Shown: positions 26,524 through 34,266 of the stretch, piece after piece | Layout of the letters: every line of letters begins with the position of its first letter | Position numbering within the stretch: the stretch's first letter is position 1 | Origin: an uncultured Gammaproteobacteria bacterium | Lineage (GTDB): Bacteria > Pseudomonadota > Gammaproteobacteria > GCA-2729495 | Length of the DNA stretch: 64,000 bases | Assembly: GCA_947258805.1 (NCBI GenBank) | Contig: CAMYJV010000004.1 | Coordinates: 17,404-81,403, forward strand | Direction: 5' to 3' | The notes under the pieces: generated by a model | Database searches by the model: none | Told to the model about the DNA's origin: nothing | Seen by the model: the letters and a program-made list of their open reading frames with translations, nothing else | Made by a program: the position numbers and the translations under genes

Positions 26524-27579
26524 CTAGCGGAAGCGATCCTGCAGCTCGGCCAGGCGCTTGTTGCCCGGACACAGGCGCTTGTAGTCCAGATTCTGCAGCG
26601 GGTCGCCGGTTTGCTGGTTGACCTCATGCATCTCCGGCTTGCTTTCGTCGATGTACAGTACGCCGGTCATGATCTCGCCCGCGGCCTGGGATTCCTGCAG
26701 CATGGCCAGCGCCGTGGCCCGATTGGTGGGATCGTAATTCTCGTCGGCCTTGCGCAGCACGATGGTGCTGCCGTCGTGGAGCACCACCGGCATGGCCGAG
26801 CCCTCTTCGTATTCTGCCAGGATCTCCTCGCTGGGCGGCACGAAGTCGGCATGGATGGCCGGGTGATAGTGGTCGCGCGTGAACTGGTAGCTCTTGGTGG
26901 AGCCCTCGTGGTCGTTAAAGGTCACGCAGGGTGAAATCACATCGATCAGCGCAAACCCCCGATGGGCCAGGCCCGCCTTGATCATCGGCACCAGCTGGTC
27001 CTTGTCGCCGGAGAAACTGCGCGCCACGAAGCTGCCGCCCTGCGCGATTACCGTCTGGCAAGGGTCTATAGGCGGCTGCACATTCTCCTCGCCCTTCTTG
27101 GCGCGGCTGCCCACGTCGGCGGAGGCCGAGAACTGGCCCTTGGTGAGGCCGTACACGCCATTGTTCTCGATCACATAGAGCATATTCACGTTGCGGCGCA
27201 CCGCGTGCATGAACTGCCCCAGGCCGATAGACAGGGTATCACCGTCACCAGATACGCCAACGTAGTAAAGGTCACCGTTAACCGCATTGGCGCCGGTTGC
27301 CACCGACGGCATGCGCCCGTGCACCGAATTAAAACCGTGTGACTGGCGCAGGAAGTACGCGGGCGTCTTCGAAGAGCAACCGATGCCGCTCAGCTTCGCC
27401 ATCTGGTGCGGCGGAATGCTGAGTTCGAAAGCGGCCTGCACCAGCGCCCCGGTCACCGAATCGTGGCCGCAGCCGGCGCAGAGTGTGGACATGCCACCCT
27501 CGTAATCGCGGACCGTAAGCCCCAGCGCATTCCGCGCCAGGCCCCGGTGGATGATCTGGGGTTTGCGGATATAACTCAT
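26524..27579 (-). CDS. 2-oxoacid:ferredoxin oxidoreductase, beta subunit
   Basis: The 351-residue subunit binds thiamine diphosphate: [49 protein letters not shown], then the TPP-Mg motif [21 protein letters not shown] and [16 protein letters not shown]. With the alpha subunit it cleaves a 2-oxoacid plus CoA to acyl-CoA and CO2 and reduces ferredoxin. The KxQ-type region after [12 protein letters not shown] resembles the 2-oxoglutarate enzyme (KorB) as in Thauera, but substrate choice cannot be read with certainty; pyruvate or branched-chain oxoacids are possible. It overlaps the alpha gene by four bases. Confidence 0.9.
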   Translation of the reverse strand: MSYIRKPQIIHRGLARNALGLTVRDYEGGMSTLCAGCGHDSVTGALVQAAFELSIPPHQMAKLSGIGCSSKTPAYFLRQSHGFNSVHGRMPSVATGANAVNGDLYYVGVSGDGDTLSIGLGQFMHAVRRNVNMLYVIENNGVYGLTKGQFSASADVGSRAKKGEENVQPPIDPCQTVIAQGGSFVARSFSGDKDQLVPMIKAGLAHRGFALIDVISPCVTFNDHEGSTKSYQFTRDHYHPAIHADFVPPSEEILAEYEEGSAMPVVLHDGSTIVLRKADENYDPTNRATALAMLQESQAAGEIMTGVLYIDESKPEMHEVNQQTGDPLQNLDYKRLCPGNKRLAELQDRFR

Positions 27580-29387
27580 GCCGCCACCACCTTCTCAAGG
27601 TCTTTGTTGATCTGGTCGAGAACGCCGACTGCATCGATGGGCAGGCCGTTGTAGTGCAGGACCGGAATCAACTTGTCTTGCGAGACGCGGGTTTCCATCA
27701 GCAGCAGGCTGCGCAGCTGTGCGTCGCGATTCTGCTCCACGACGTATATCCGGTCGTGGGCGTCCAGGAAGCGCTGTACTTCATCAGTGAACGGGAACGC
27801 GCGAACGCGCAGGTAATTCATCCCGACGCCCGAGTCTTTCAGCCGGCCGCGGGCCTCGCGCACGGCGCCATCGGAACTGCCGTAGGCAATGATCCCGGTG
27901 CGGTATTTCTCGGAGTATTCGACCACAGCTTCGGGTATGTAGGTCTTCGCCGTTTCCCACTTGCGCCGCAACCGATCCACCACTTCCTGGTATTCGTTCG
28001 CGTCCTCGGTATAGCTGCCGTACATGTTGTGGCCGGAGCCCCGGGTGAAGTACGCGCCCTTGGGATGTACGCCCGGCAAGGTCCGATACGGGATACCGTC
28101 GCCGTCCCGGTCAAAATAGCGGTGAAAGGCCTCAATTTCTTCAAGCTCCTTCGCGTTCAGCACCTTCCCTCGATCCGGCTCGTAATTATCGTCCCACTCA
28201 AGGTCTGGACACATCCAGTCGTTCATGCCGATGTCGAGATCCGTCAGCATGATCACCGGTGTCTGCAGTCGTTCGGCCAGGTCAAAAGCCTGCACGGCGA
28301 AATAGAAACATTCCTCCGGATTTGCCGGGAACAACAGCACGTGACGCGTGTCGCCGTGGGAAGCGTAGGCGGTGGAAATGACGTCGGCCTGTTGCGTGCG
28401 CGTGGGCATGCCGGTGGACGGACCGCAGCGCTGCACGTTAATGAATACCGCCGGAATTTCGGTGAAATAGCCGTAACCCAGGAACTCGCTCATCAGGGAG
28501 ATGCCGGGGCCGCTGGTGGGGGAAAAGGCCCGCGCCCCGTTCCACCCTGCGCCAAGGACCATGCCCGCCGCAGCCAGTTCGTCTTCGGCCTGGATGATTG
28601 CGTAGTCACGCTTGCCGGTCTTCTTGTCGACGCGGTACATCTCGCAGAAGCGCTTGAAAGCATCCATCACGGAAGTGGATGGCGTAATCGGATACCACGC
28701 ACCGAGAGTCGCGCCGGCATACAGGCAGCCCAGCGCCGCGGCAGTGTTGCCGTCGATCATGATGTGATCGGCAGTCTTGTCAGCCGTCTCGGCATGGAAG
28801 GGCAGCGGGCAGTCATAGTGCTCGCGCGCATACTGGTAGCCGAAATCGATGGCCTGCTGGTTTGCTTCGGCGAGGTGCTTCTTAGCCGCGAAGGTCTTCT
28901 TCAGCGACTCACGGATCACCTTCAGGTCGAGATCCAGCAACGCCGCCAGTGCGCCGACGTAGGCGACGTTCTTCATCAGTACCCGCGAACGCGCCGTGTC
29001 GAAGTGCTCATTGCACATTTTCGCCAGCGGAATGCCGATCACCGTGATGTCTTCCCGGTTCAGCATCTGTCGCCGCGGCCACGTAGAGTCATAGAGCAGA
29101 AAGCCACCGGGAGACACCTCGGCGAGATCCTTCGCATAGGTCTCGGCGTTCATGGCCACCATCAGGTCCACACGCCCGGAACGCGCGAGACGCCCTTCGT
29201 CGTTGACCCGGATCTCATACCACGTGGGCAGGCCCTGGATGTTGGACGGGAAGTAGTTCTTACCCACCACGGGAATGCCCATGCGGAAGAAGGTCTTCAT
29301 CAGCAGCGCGTTGGCGCTGGCCGACCCCGTGCCGTTGACATTGGCGATCTTGATGGTGAAGTCGTTGTTTTTTGGTCCGGTGCTCAT
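27576..29387 (-). CDS. 2-oxoacid:ferredoxin oxidoreductase, fused gamma-alpha subunit
   Basis: A 603-residue protein in which the gamma domain (about 1-190, FTIKIANVNGTGSASANALLMK) is fused to the alpha domain (about 205-600). The alpha part has YPITPSTSVMDAFKRF, the CoA and TPP-activating helix around QAEDELAAAGMVLGAGWNGARAF, SPTSGPGISLMSEFLGYG and QRCGPSTGMPTRTQQAD. This gamma-alpha fusion is the form seen in KorA enzymes. It lies between the flavin/Fe-S oxidoreductase gene and the beta subunit on the same strand, so the three should form one complex that handles low-potential electrons. Confidence 0.92.
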   Translation of the reverse strand: MSTGPKNNDFTIKIANVNGTGSASANALLMKTFFRMGIPVVGKNYFPSNIQGLPTWYEIRVNDEGRLARSGRVDLMVAMNAETYAKDLAEVSPGGFLLYDSTWPRRQMLNREDITVIGIPLAKMCNEHFDTARSRVLMKNVAYVGALAALLDLDLKVIRESLKKTFAAKKHLAEANQQAIDFGYQYAREHYDCPLPFHAETADKTADHIMIDGNTAAALGCLYAGATLGAWYPITPSTSVMDAFKRFCEMYRVDKKTGKRDYAIIQAEDELAAAGMVLGAGWNGARAFSPTSGPGISLMSEFLGYGYFTEIPAVFINVQRCGPSTGMPTRTQQADVISTAYASHGDTRHVLLFPANPEECFYFAVQAFDLAERLQTPVIMLTDLDIGMNDWMCPDLEWDDNYEPDRGKVLNAKELEEIEAFHRYFDRDGDGIPYRTLPGVHPKGAYFTRGSGHNMYGSYTEDANEYQEVVDRLRRKWETAKTYIPEAVVEYSEKYRTGIIAYGSSDGAVREARGRLKDSGVGMNYLRVRAFPFTDEVQRFLDAHDRIYVVEQNRDAQLRSLLLMETRVSQDKLIPVLHYNGLPIDAVGVLDQINKDLEKVVAA

Positions 29388-29481
29388 GCCGGGTCTTTAG
29401 TTGTCATGTAGTTGGAGTTAAAGATTTTGCTGGGAAACGACGACCTGAACGATCAGTTGTTGATTTTGCTCGTCGACGCGT

Positions 29482-31299
29482 TCAGGTACCAAACTTGCGC
29501 ACTTCCCGCGCGGTCTCGGGCTCCACTTCGTGGGACACGTGGGGGTGCAGCAGGCTAAATTCCTGCATATCCCAAGCCGCGGTCGGGCAGCGCTCGGCAC
29601 ACAGGCCGCAGTGCACGCAGAGGTCTTCATCCTTCACCATTACCCGCTGCGTCTGCGGCAGTTCGGCCGACACATACAGACCTTGCTCGAGGTTCTCCGC
29701 CGGCGCGCTGAGGTTCCTGCGCAGCTGTTCTTCGGTGCCGTTTTGCGTGATCGTCAGGCAGTTCACCGGGCAGATGTCGATGCAGGCATCGCACTCGATG
29801 CAAAGCTTCTCTACGAACACCGTCTGGATGTCGCAATTCAGGCAGCGCTCCACTTCCTCGGCTGCCTGTTCTGCAGAGAAACCCAGCTCGACCTCGATGT
29901 TCAGCTCGCGGAAACGCGTGGCAAGGTCCACGTGCGGCACGAGCCGGCGTTCCGAAGGATCGTAGTCATTGCTGTAGCTCCACTCGTGCATGCCCATTTT
30001 CGTGCTGGCAAGGTTCATGCCGTCGGGCAACCGGTCGGCTACATCTTCGCCCTGACAATGCTTGTGAATGGAGATAGCGGCCTGGTGCGCGTGCTCCACG
30101 GCCCAGATGATGTTCTCTGGACCAAAGGCCGCGTCGCCGCCGAAGAATACGCCCTTGCGCGTGGATTCATGGGTGGTGCGGTCCACTACCGGCACGTCCC
30201 ACTTGTCGAACTCCATGCCGAGGTCTCTTTCCACCCACGGGAACGCGTTCTCCTGGCCGATGGCCAGCACCACGTCGTTGGCCGGAAAAAACTGCTCGCC
30301 GGCTGTTCGGGTGTCCGTAATGCGACCGCTTGCGTCGACATCGTATTCCATGATGTCAAACAGCATGCCGGCGAGCTTGCCGTTTTCTACTACAAAGGCC
30401 TTCGGCTGATGGTTGACCACGATCTCCACGTTCTCTTCTTCGGCGTCCTCCAACTCCCAGTCCGATGCCTTGAAGAAATCGCGCGGCTTGCGCGCCATGA
30501 CCTTCACATCCTTGGCGCCCAGTCGCAACGACGTGCGGCAGCAGTCCATCGCCGTGTTGCCCACACCGATGATCAGTACCTTCTCACCAATCTTCTCAAT
30601 GTGGCCAAAGGCGACAGACTCCAGCCAGTTAATGCCGATGTGCACATGGTCCGGGTCGTCGTAGCGGCCCGGAATGTCCAGGTTCTTGCCCTTCGGCGCA
30701 CCGCTGCCGACAAAGACTGCGTCGTATCCCTCTTCAAGCAGTGCGGCCATGCTCTCGATCGGCGCACTCAGTCGCAGGTCCACGCCCATGTCGAGAATCA
30801 TGTTGATCTCTTCGTCGAGCACGGGCACCGGCAGGCGGAAAGCCGGGATGTTCGTGCGCATCAGTCCACCGGGCTTGTCCAGCGCCTCGTAGATCACGAT
30901 GTCGTAGCCCAGCGGAATTAAATCGTTGGCCACAGCCAGCGATGCACAACCGGCACCGACACAGGCCACGCGCTTGCCGTTCTTTTGCGCCGGCGCGGTG
31001 GGCAGGAGTTTGCTCACGTCGCTGCGGTTATCTGCCGCCACGCGCTTCAGCCGGCAGATGGCCACGGGTTTGTCTTCCACTCGGACGCGCCGACAGGCCG
31101 GTTCGCACGGACGATCGCAAACCCGACCGAGGATCGACGGGAACACGTTCGACTTGCGATTCAGCATGTAGGCATCCGTAAATCGCCCCTGGGCAATCAG
31201 GCGGATGTAGCCGGGCACGTCGGTGTGGGCCGGACAGGCCCACTGGCAATCGACGACCTTGTGAAAGTAATCCGGGTTACCGGTATCGGTGGGTTTCAT
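29482..31299 (-). CDS. GltD-like FAD/NAD(P) oxidoreductase with C-terminal two-[4Fe-4S] ferredoxin domain
   Basis: About 605 residues. The N-terminal Fe-S region is like the glutamate synthase small subunit (DCQWACPAHTDVPGYIRLI, ILGRVCDRPCEPACRR). Then come an FAD site (VACVGAGCASLAVANDL), a NAD(P) site (LIIGVGNTAMDCCRTSLRLGA) and FGGDAAFGPENIIWAVEHAHQAAISI. The C-terminus has two 4Fe-4S motifs, CIECDACIDICPVNCL and CVHCGLCAERCPTAAW. This is the design of the NADPH:ferredoxin partner of the Kor enzyme (KorC-like), moving electrons from reduced ferredoxin to NAD(P) or back. It heads the operon. Start set at the ATG at 31299; a GTG at 31350 is an alternative. Confidence 0.9.
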   Translation of the reverse strand: MKPTDTGNPDYFHKVVDCQWACPAHTDVPGYIRLIAQGRFTDAYMLNRKSNVFPSILGRVCDRPCEPACRRVRVEDKPVAICRLKRVAADNRSDVSKLLPTAPAQKNGKRVACVGAGCASLAVANDLIPLGYDIVIYEALDKPGGLMRTNIPAFRLPVPVLDEEINMILDMGVDLRLSAPIESMAALLEEGYDAVFVGSGAPKGKNLDIPGRYDDPDHVHIGINWLESVAFGHIEKIGEKVLIIGVGNTAMDCCRTSLRLGAKDVKVMARKPRDFFKASDWELEDAEEENVEIVVNHQPKAFVVENGKLAGMLFDIMEYDVDASGRITDTRTAGEQFFPANDVVLAIGQENAFPWVERDLGMEFDKWDVPVVDRTTHESTRKGVFFGGDAAFGPENIIWAVEHAHQAAISIHKHCQGEDVADRLPDGMNLASTKMGMHEWSYSNDYDPSERRLVPHVDLATRFRELNIEVELGFSAEQAAEEVERCLNCDIQTVFVEKLCIECDACIDICPVNCLTITQNGTEEQLRRNLSAPAENLEQGLYVSAELPQTQRVMVKDEDLCVHCGLCAERCPTAAWDMQEFSLLHPHVSHEVEPETAREVRKFGT

Positions 31300-31470
31300 C
31301 GGCGCTTGCTGCTGCTCCAGCCCTTGCGGTACAGCGGATGTTGTGTCCACATTCGGGCCTAAGCGTTTGATTATACATACGGCGAACTCCAGTGGAATTA
31401 TGGAATTCAGGTTGACAGGCGACTGCCGCAACGGCAAAGAATCATGACGAAACCGCTAAGGAACCAGACC

Positions 31471-32535
31471 ATGACGGACGCAGCCCCCGCAAGTTACGCC
31501 GCCCTAGCCCTGCAGCTGAAGACCCACTGCGTGAACGCCTGCCCCGACCGGGAGGCCGCCCGGGCGCGCATGGCCGACAACATCGCCAGGGTCCGCCGCG
31601 CCGTGGCGGGCAGCAAGGGCTTCATCCGTCAGTACAGCGGCGAAACCGCGCGCCTGGTGGTGCTGCCCGAGTACTTCCTGACCGGCTTCCCGATGGGCGA
31701 CACGGTGCCCGGCTGGCGAGATAAGGCGGCATTGGACATAAAAGGCCCGGAGTACGACGCGCTGGGCGCCATCGCCGCCGACTTCGACGTCTACCTGGCC
31801 GGCAACGCCTACGAGACAGACCCAAACTTCCCGGAGCTGTATTTCCAGTGCTGCTTTGTCATCGGCCCGGGCGGCGACGTGGTGCTGCGCTACCGCCGGA
31901 TGATCTCGCTGAGCGGGCCCACGCCTTACGACGTCTGGGACCGGTACCTGGAGATCTACGGGCTCGACGGCGTATTCCCGGTGGCCGACACCCCGATAGG
32001 CCGCATCGCAGCCATCGCGTCAGAGGAGATCCTGTACCCGGAAATCGCCCGCTGCCACGCAATGCGCGGTGCAGAAGTGTTCGTCCACTCCACCAGCGAG
32101 GCCGGCATGCCGCAGGACTCCATCAAGGAAATCGCGCGCCGCGCCCGGGCCCTGGAGAACCTCGCCTATGTGGTCTCGGCCAATTCCGCCGCGCTGCTGG
32201 ACAACGCGGTGCCGGCGGAGTCCACCACCGGCATGAGCAAGGTGGTGGACTTTCATGGCCACGTGATGGCGGAAGCGATGCCGGGCGGCGAGTCGATGGT
32301 GGCGAATGCGACGATCGACCTGGCTGCATTGCGGGAAGCGCGGCGGCGGACAGGTCTGATCAACATGCTGTCGAGGCAGCCGTTTCAGGCTTATGCAGAA
32401 AGCTATGCGAAGGCGGAGTTTCGGGGGGCTAATTCGTTGCTGGAAGATGGCGCGGTGCGGGTGCCGGAGAGGGAGGCGTTTGTGGAGGGGCAGAGGGCGG
32501 ATATTGAGAGGTTGGCTAAGGCTGGGCTTATCTAG
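31471..32535 (+). CDS. Nitrilase-superfamily homologue lacking the catalytic Cys and Lys
   Basis: A 354-residue protein with the carbon-nitrogen hydrolase fold: LVVLPEYFLTGFP with the catalytic Glu (67), then YRRMISL where the catalytic Lys should be (Arg143), and IAAIASEEILYPEIAR where the nucleophilic Cys should be (Ser184, codon TCA). The usual E-K-C triad is therefore E-R-S. The end of the fold (STSEAGMPQDSIKEIARRARALENLAYVVSANSA) is well kept, which suggests a maintained but non-hydrolytic role, or an unusual enzyme. It is divergent from the 2-oxoacid oxidoreductase operon. AAGGA precedes the ATG at 31471 by eight bases; an ATG at 31444 lies upstream. Confidence 0.85.
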   Translation: MTDAAPASYAALALQLKTHCVNACPDREAARARMADNIARVRRAVAGSKGFIRQYSGETARLVVLPEYFLTGFPMGDTVPGWRDKAALDIKGPEYDALGAIAADFDVYLAGNAYETDPNFPELYFQCCFVIGPGGDVVLRYRRMISLSGPTPYDVWDRYLEIYGLDGVFPVADTPIGRIAAIASEEILYPEIARCHAMRGAEVFVHSTSEAGMPQDSIKEIARRARALENLAYVVSANSAALLDNAVPAESTTGMSKVVDFHGHVMAEAMPGGESMVANATIDLAALREARRRTGLINMLSRQPFQAYAESYAKAEFRGANSLLEDGAVRVPEREAFVEGQRADIERLAKAGLI

Positions 32536-32825
32536 GTTTTTTGGCGCTTGAAGAAAGGGGTGATCCGGCGGCGTGCGGAGCCGGGTTGGGGATGTCTTCC
32601 TTCCCTCCGGTTTTGTAGTCGGTCAGGAAGACATCCCCAACCCGGCTTTTTCGATTCGTGGCGGTTTTTTTCGCGGGCAGAGTGGGACATCTAACGAAGG
32701 TGGCTAGACCTGCGCCGCCTTGCCACCGATCGTCAACGGCCTCGTTTGGCTCTTAGCGTCTCGCCAGGAATCGCGGCTGGCCGCTCCCACTAAGAGTTAA
32801 GTTTGTAGCGGGAATGGGCGCCGGC
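32536..32825. other. Gap with a long palindrome, otherwise no gene
   Basis: This 290-base stretch separates the nitrilase homologue from the convergent dihydroorotase. Its main feature is the 23-base inverted repeat described separately at 32579-32647. Right after the nitrilase stop there is a TTTTTT run without a strong stem. From 32660 to 32825 I see only a 7-base pair (AGTGGGA and TCCCACT) far apart and no open frame with a plausible protein. Confidence 0.6.
32579..32647. repeat. Perfect 23-base inverted repeat followed by T-tract (terminator-like, extragenic palindrome)
   Basis: Arm 1 (32579-32601) reads AGCCGGGTTGGGGATGTCTT then CCT; arm 2 (32625-32647) is its exact complement; the loop is 23 bases. 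TTTTT follows at 32647-32651. As RNA it would make a very stable stem ending in U, so it can end transcription of the nitrilase gene. Its inner core GGGGATGTYTTC returns in another palindrome at 63888-63969, which suggests a dispersed repeat family. Confidence 0.88.
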
Positions 32826-34172
32826 TTAGCGCGCTGCGTTGCAGTTCAGGCGTTGGCCGGGGATGGCGCCGGTTAGCTGGCCGTCTTGCCAGGCCAGCTG
32901 GCCGTTGACGAGGGTGGCGGCGATGGTGGAGCGGAAGTTCACGCCATCGAAGGGGGTCCAGCCGCACTTGTACAGGGCGGTCGCGTCGGTTGCCAGGGTG
33001 GGCTGGTCGAGGTCCAGCAGGACCAGGTCGGCCCAGTAGCCCTCGCGGAGGAAGCCGCGGTCGGTGATGCCGAACAGTTCGGCCGGGGCGTGGCTGGCTT
33101 TGCGGACAATCAGTTCCAGCGGCAGCACGCCGTCGTGGTAATGCTCCAGCAGGCTCAGCAGCGCGTGCTGAACCAGCGGCAGGCCGGCCGGTGATTTGAA
33201 GTAGCTGCGGGCCTTTTCTTCCGCAAGGTGCGGCGCGTGGTCCGTGGCGACCACGTCGATGCGATCGTCCAGCAGCGCGGCCACCAGGGACTGCCGGTCG
33301 GCGGCGGTCTTTACCGCCGGGTTGCACTTGATGAGTGCACCGAGCCGCTCGTAATCGTCGGCAGAAAAATACAGATGATGGACGCAAACCTCGGCGGTGA
33401 TGCGCTTGTTCTCCAGCGGCCCCGAGCGGAAGAGTTCCATTTCCCGGGCCGTGGTCAGGTGCAGCACGTGCAGGCGTGCGTCGTGACGCCGGGCCAGATC
33501 CACGGCCAGCGACGACGAACGGAAACAGGCTTCCTCGGAACGAATCAGCGGGTGCTCGCTCATCGGTACGTCATCGCCGTACTTGTTGCGGGCTGCGTCT
33601 TCGTTCGCCTGGATCATCGGCGTGTCTTCACAGTGCGTCGCAATCAACAGTGGCGCGTCGGCGAACAGATGCTCGAGTACCTCCGCGTCGTTCACCAGCA
33701 TGTTGCCGGTAGATGCGCCCATGAACACCTTGATGCCGCAGGCCTCCGCAGGCGTCACCGCGCGCAGCTCGTCGAGATTGTCGTTTGTGGCGCCCAGGTA
33801 GAAAGCGAAATTGGCGCGTGCGCGCCCGGCCGCACGCTCGTACTTATCAGCCACCGCGGCACGGTTGGTCGTGGGCGGCTTCACGTTGGGCATTTCCATG
33901 AAGCTGGTGATGCCGCCGGCCACGGCCGCGGCCGATTCCGTCGCCATGTCGCCCTTCTGGGTCAGGCCGGGCTCCCGGAAATGCACCTGGTCGTCGATGA
34001 AACCGGGCACCAGGTGCCTGCCGGCAGCGTCCAGCACGGCTTCTCCACCGGCAGCGCTGAGGGACGGGGCGATGGCGGCAATCCGCCCGTTGCGCACGCG
34101 CAGGTCGCCTTCGGTGACCTGGCCCTCGTTGACGAGCCGGGCGTTGGTGATCAGCAGGGAATCTTCGGCCAC
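32826..34172 (-). CDS. Dihydroorotase (amidohydrolase superfamily)
   Basis: A 448-residue cyclic amidohydrolase. Visible metal and substrate motifs are HLVPGFIDDQVHFREPGLTQKGD, the Lys region GIKVFMGASTGNMLVND, ATHCEDTPM, LHVLHLTTAREM, ALIKCNPAVKT and VVATDHAPHLAEEKA. HFREPG and the DHAPH block fit dihydroorotase, the third step of pyrimidine synthesis, although allantoinases are close. The usual HxH is QVH, so the first metal His is Gln; I recall this as normal in one dihydroorotase subgroup but could not check it. Start is a GTG at 34172. It stands alone, divergent from the M16 protease. Confidence 0.85.
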   Translation of the reverse strand: MAEDSLLITNARLVNEGQVTEGDLRVRNGRIAAIAPSLSAAGGEAVLDAAGRHLVPGFIDDQVHFREPGLTQKGDMATESAAAVAGGITSFMEMPNVKPPTTNRAAVADKYERAAGRARANFAFYLGATNDNLDELRAVTPAEACGIKVFMGASTGNMLVNDAEVLEHLFADAPLLIATHCEDTPMIQANEDAARNKYGDDVPMSEHPLIRSEEACFRSSSLAVDLARRHDARLHVLHLTTAREMELFRSGPLENKRITAEVCVHHLYFSADDYERLGALIKCNPAVKTAADRQSLVAALLDDRIDVVATDHAPHLAEEKARSYFKSPAGLPLVQHALLSLLEHYHDGVLPLELIVRKASHAPAELFGITDRGFLREGYWADLVLLDLDQPTLATDATALYKCGWTPFDGVNFRSTIAATLVNGQLAWQDGQLTGAIPGQRLNCNAAR

Positions 34173-34266
34173 AGGTGGGATCCAAGCAAGTGAGGTAGAA
34201 CGAAATCAGTTTCAGGGGCCAGTATACTCAACCGCCCCCGATACCCCGCCCCAATCGAGGTTATTG

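Noticed and set aside
27654..29411. Plus-strand open frame of 585 codons opposite the 2-oxoacid oxidoreductase alpha gene
   Set aside because: The minus-strand product has clear TPP-enzyme motifs such as YPITPST; the plus-strand translation has none.
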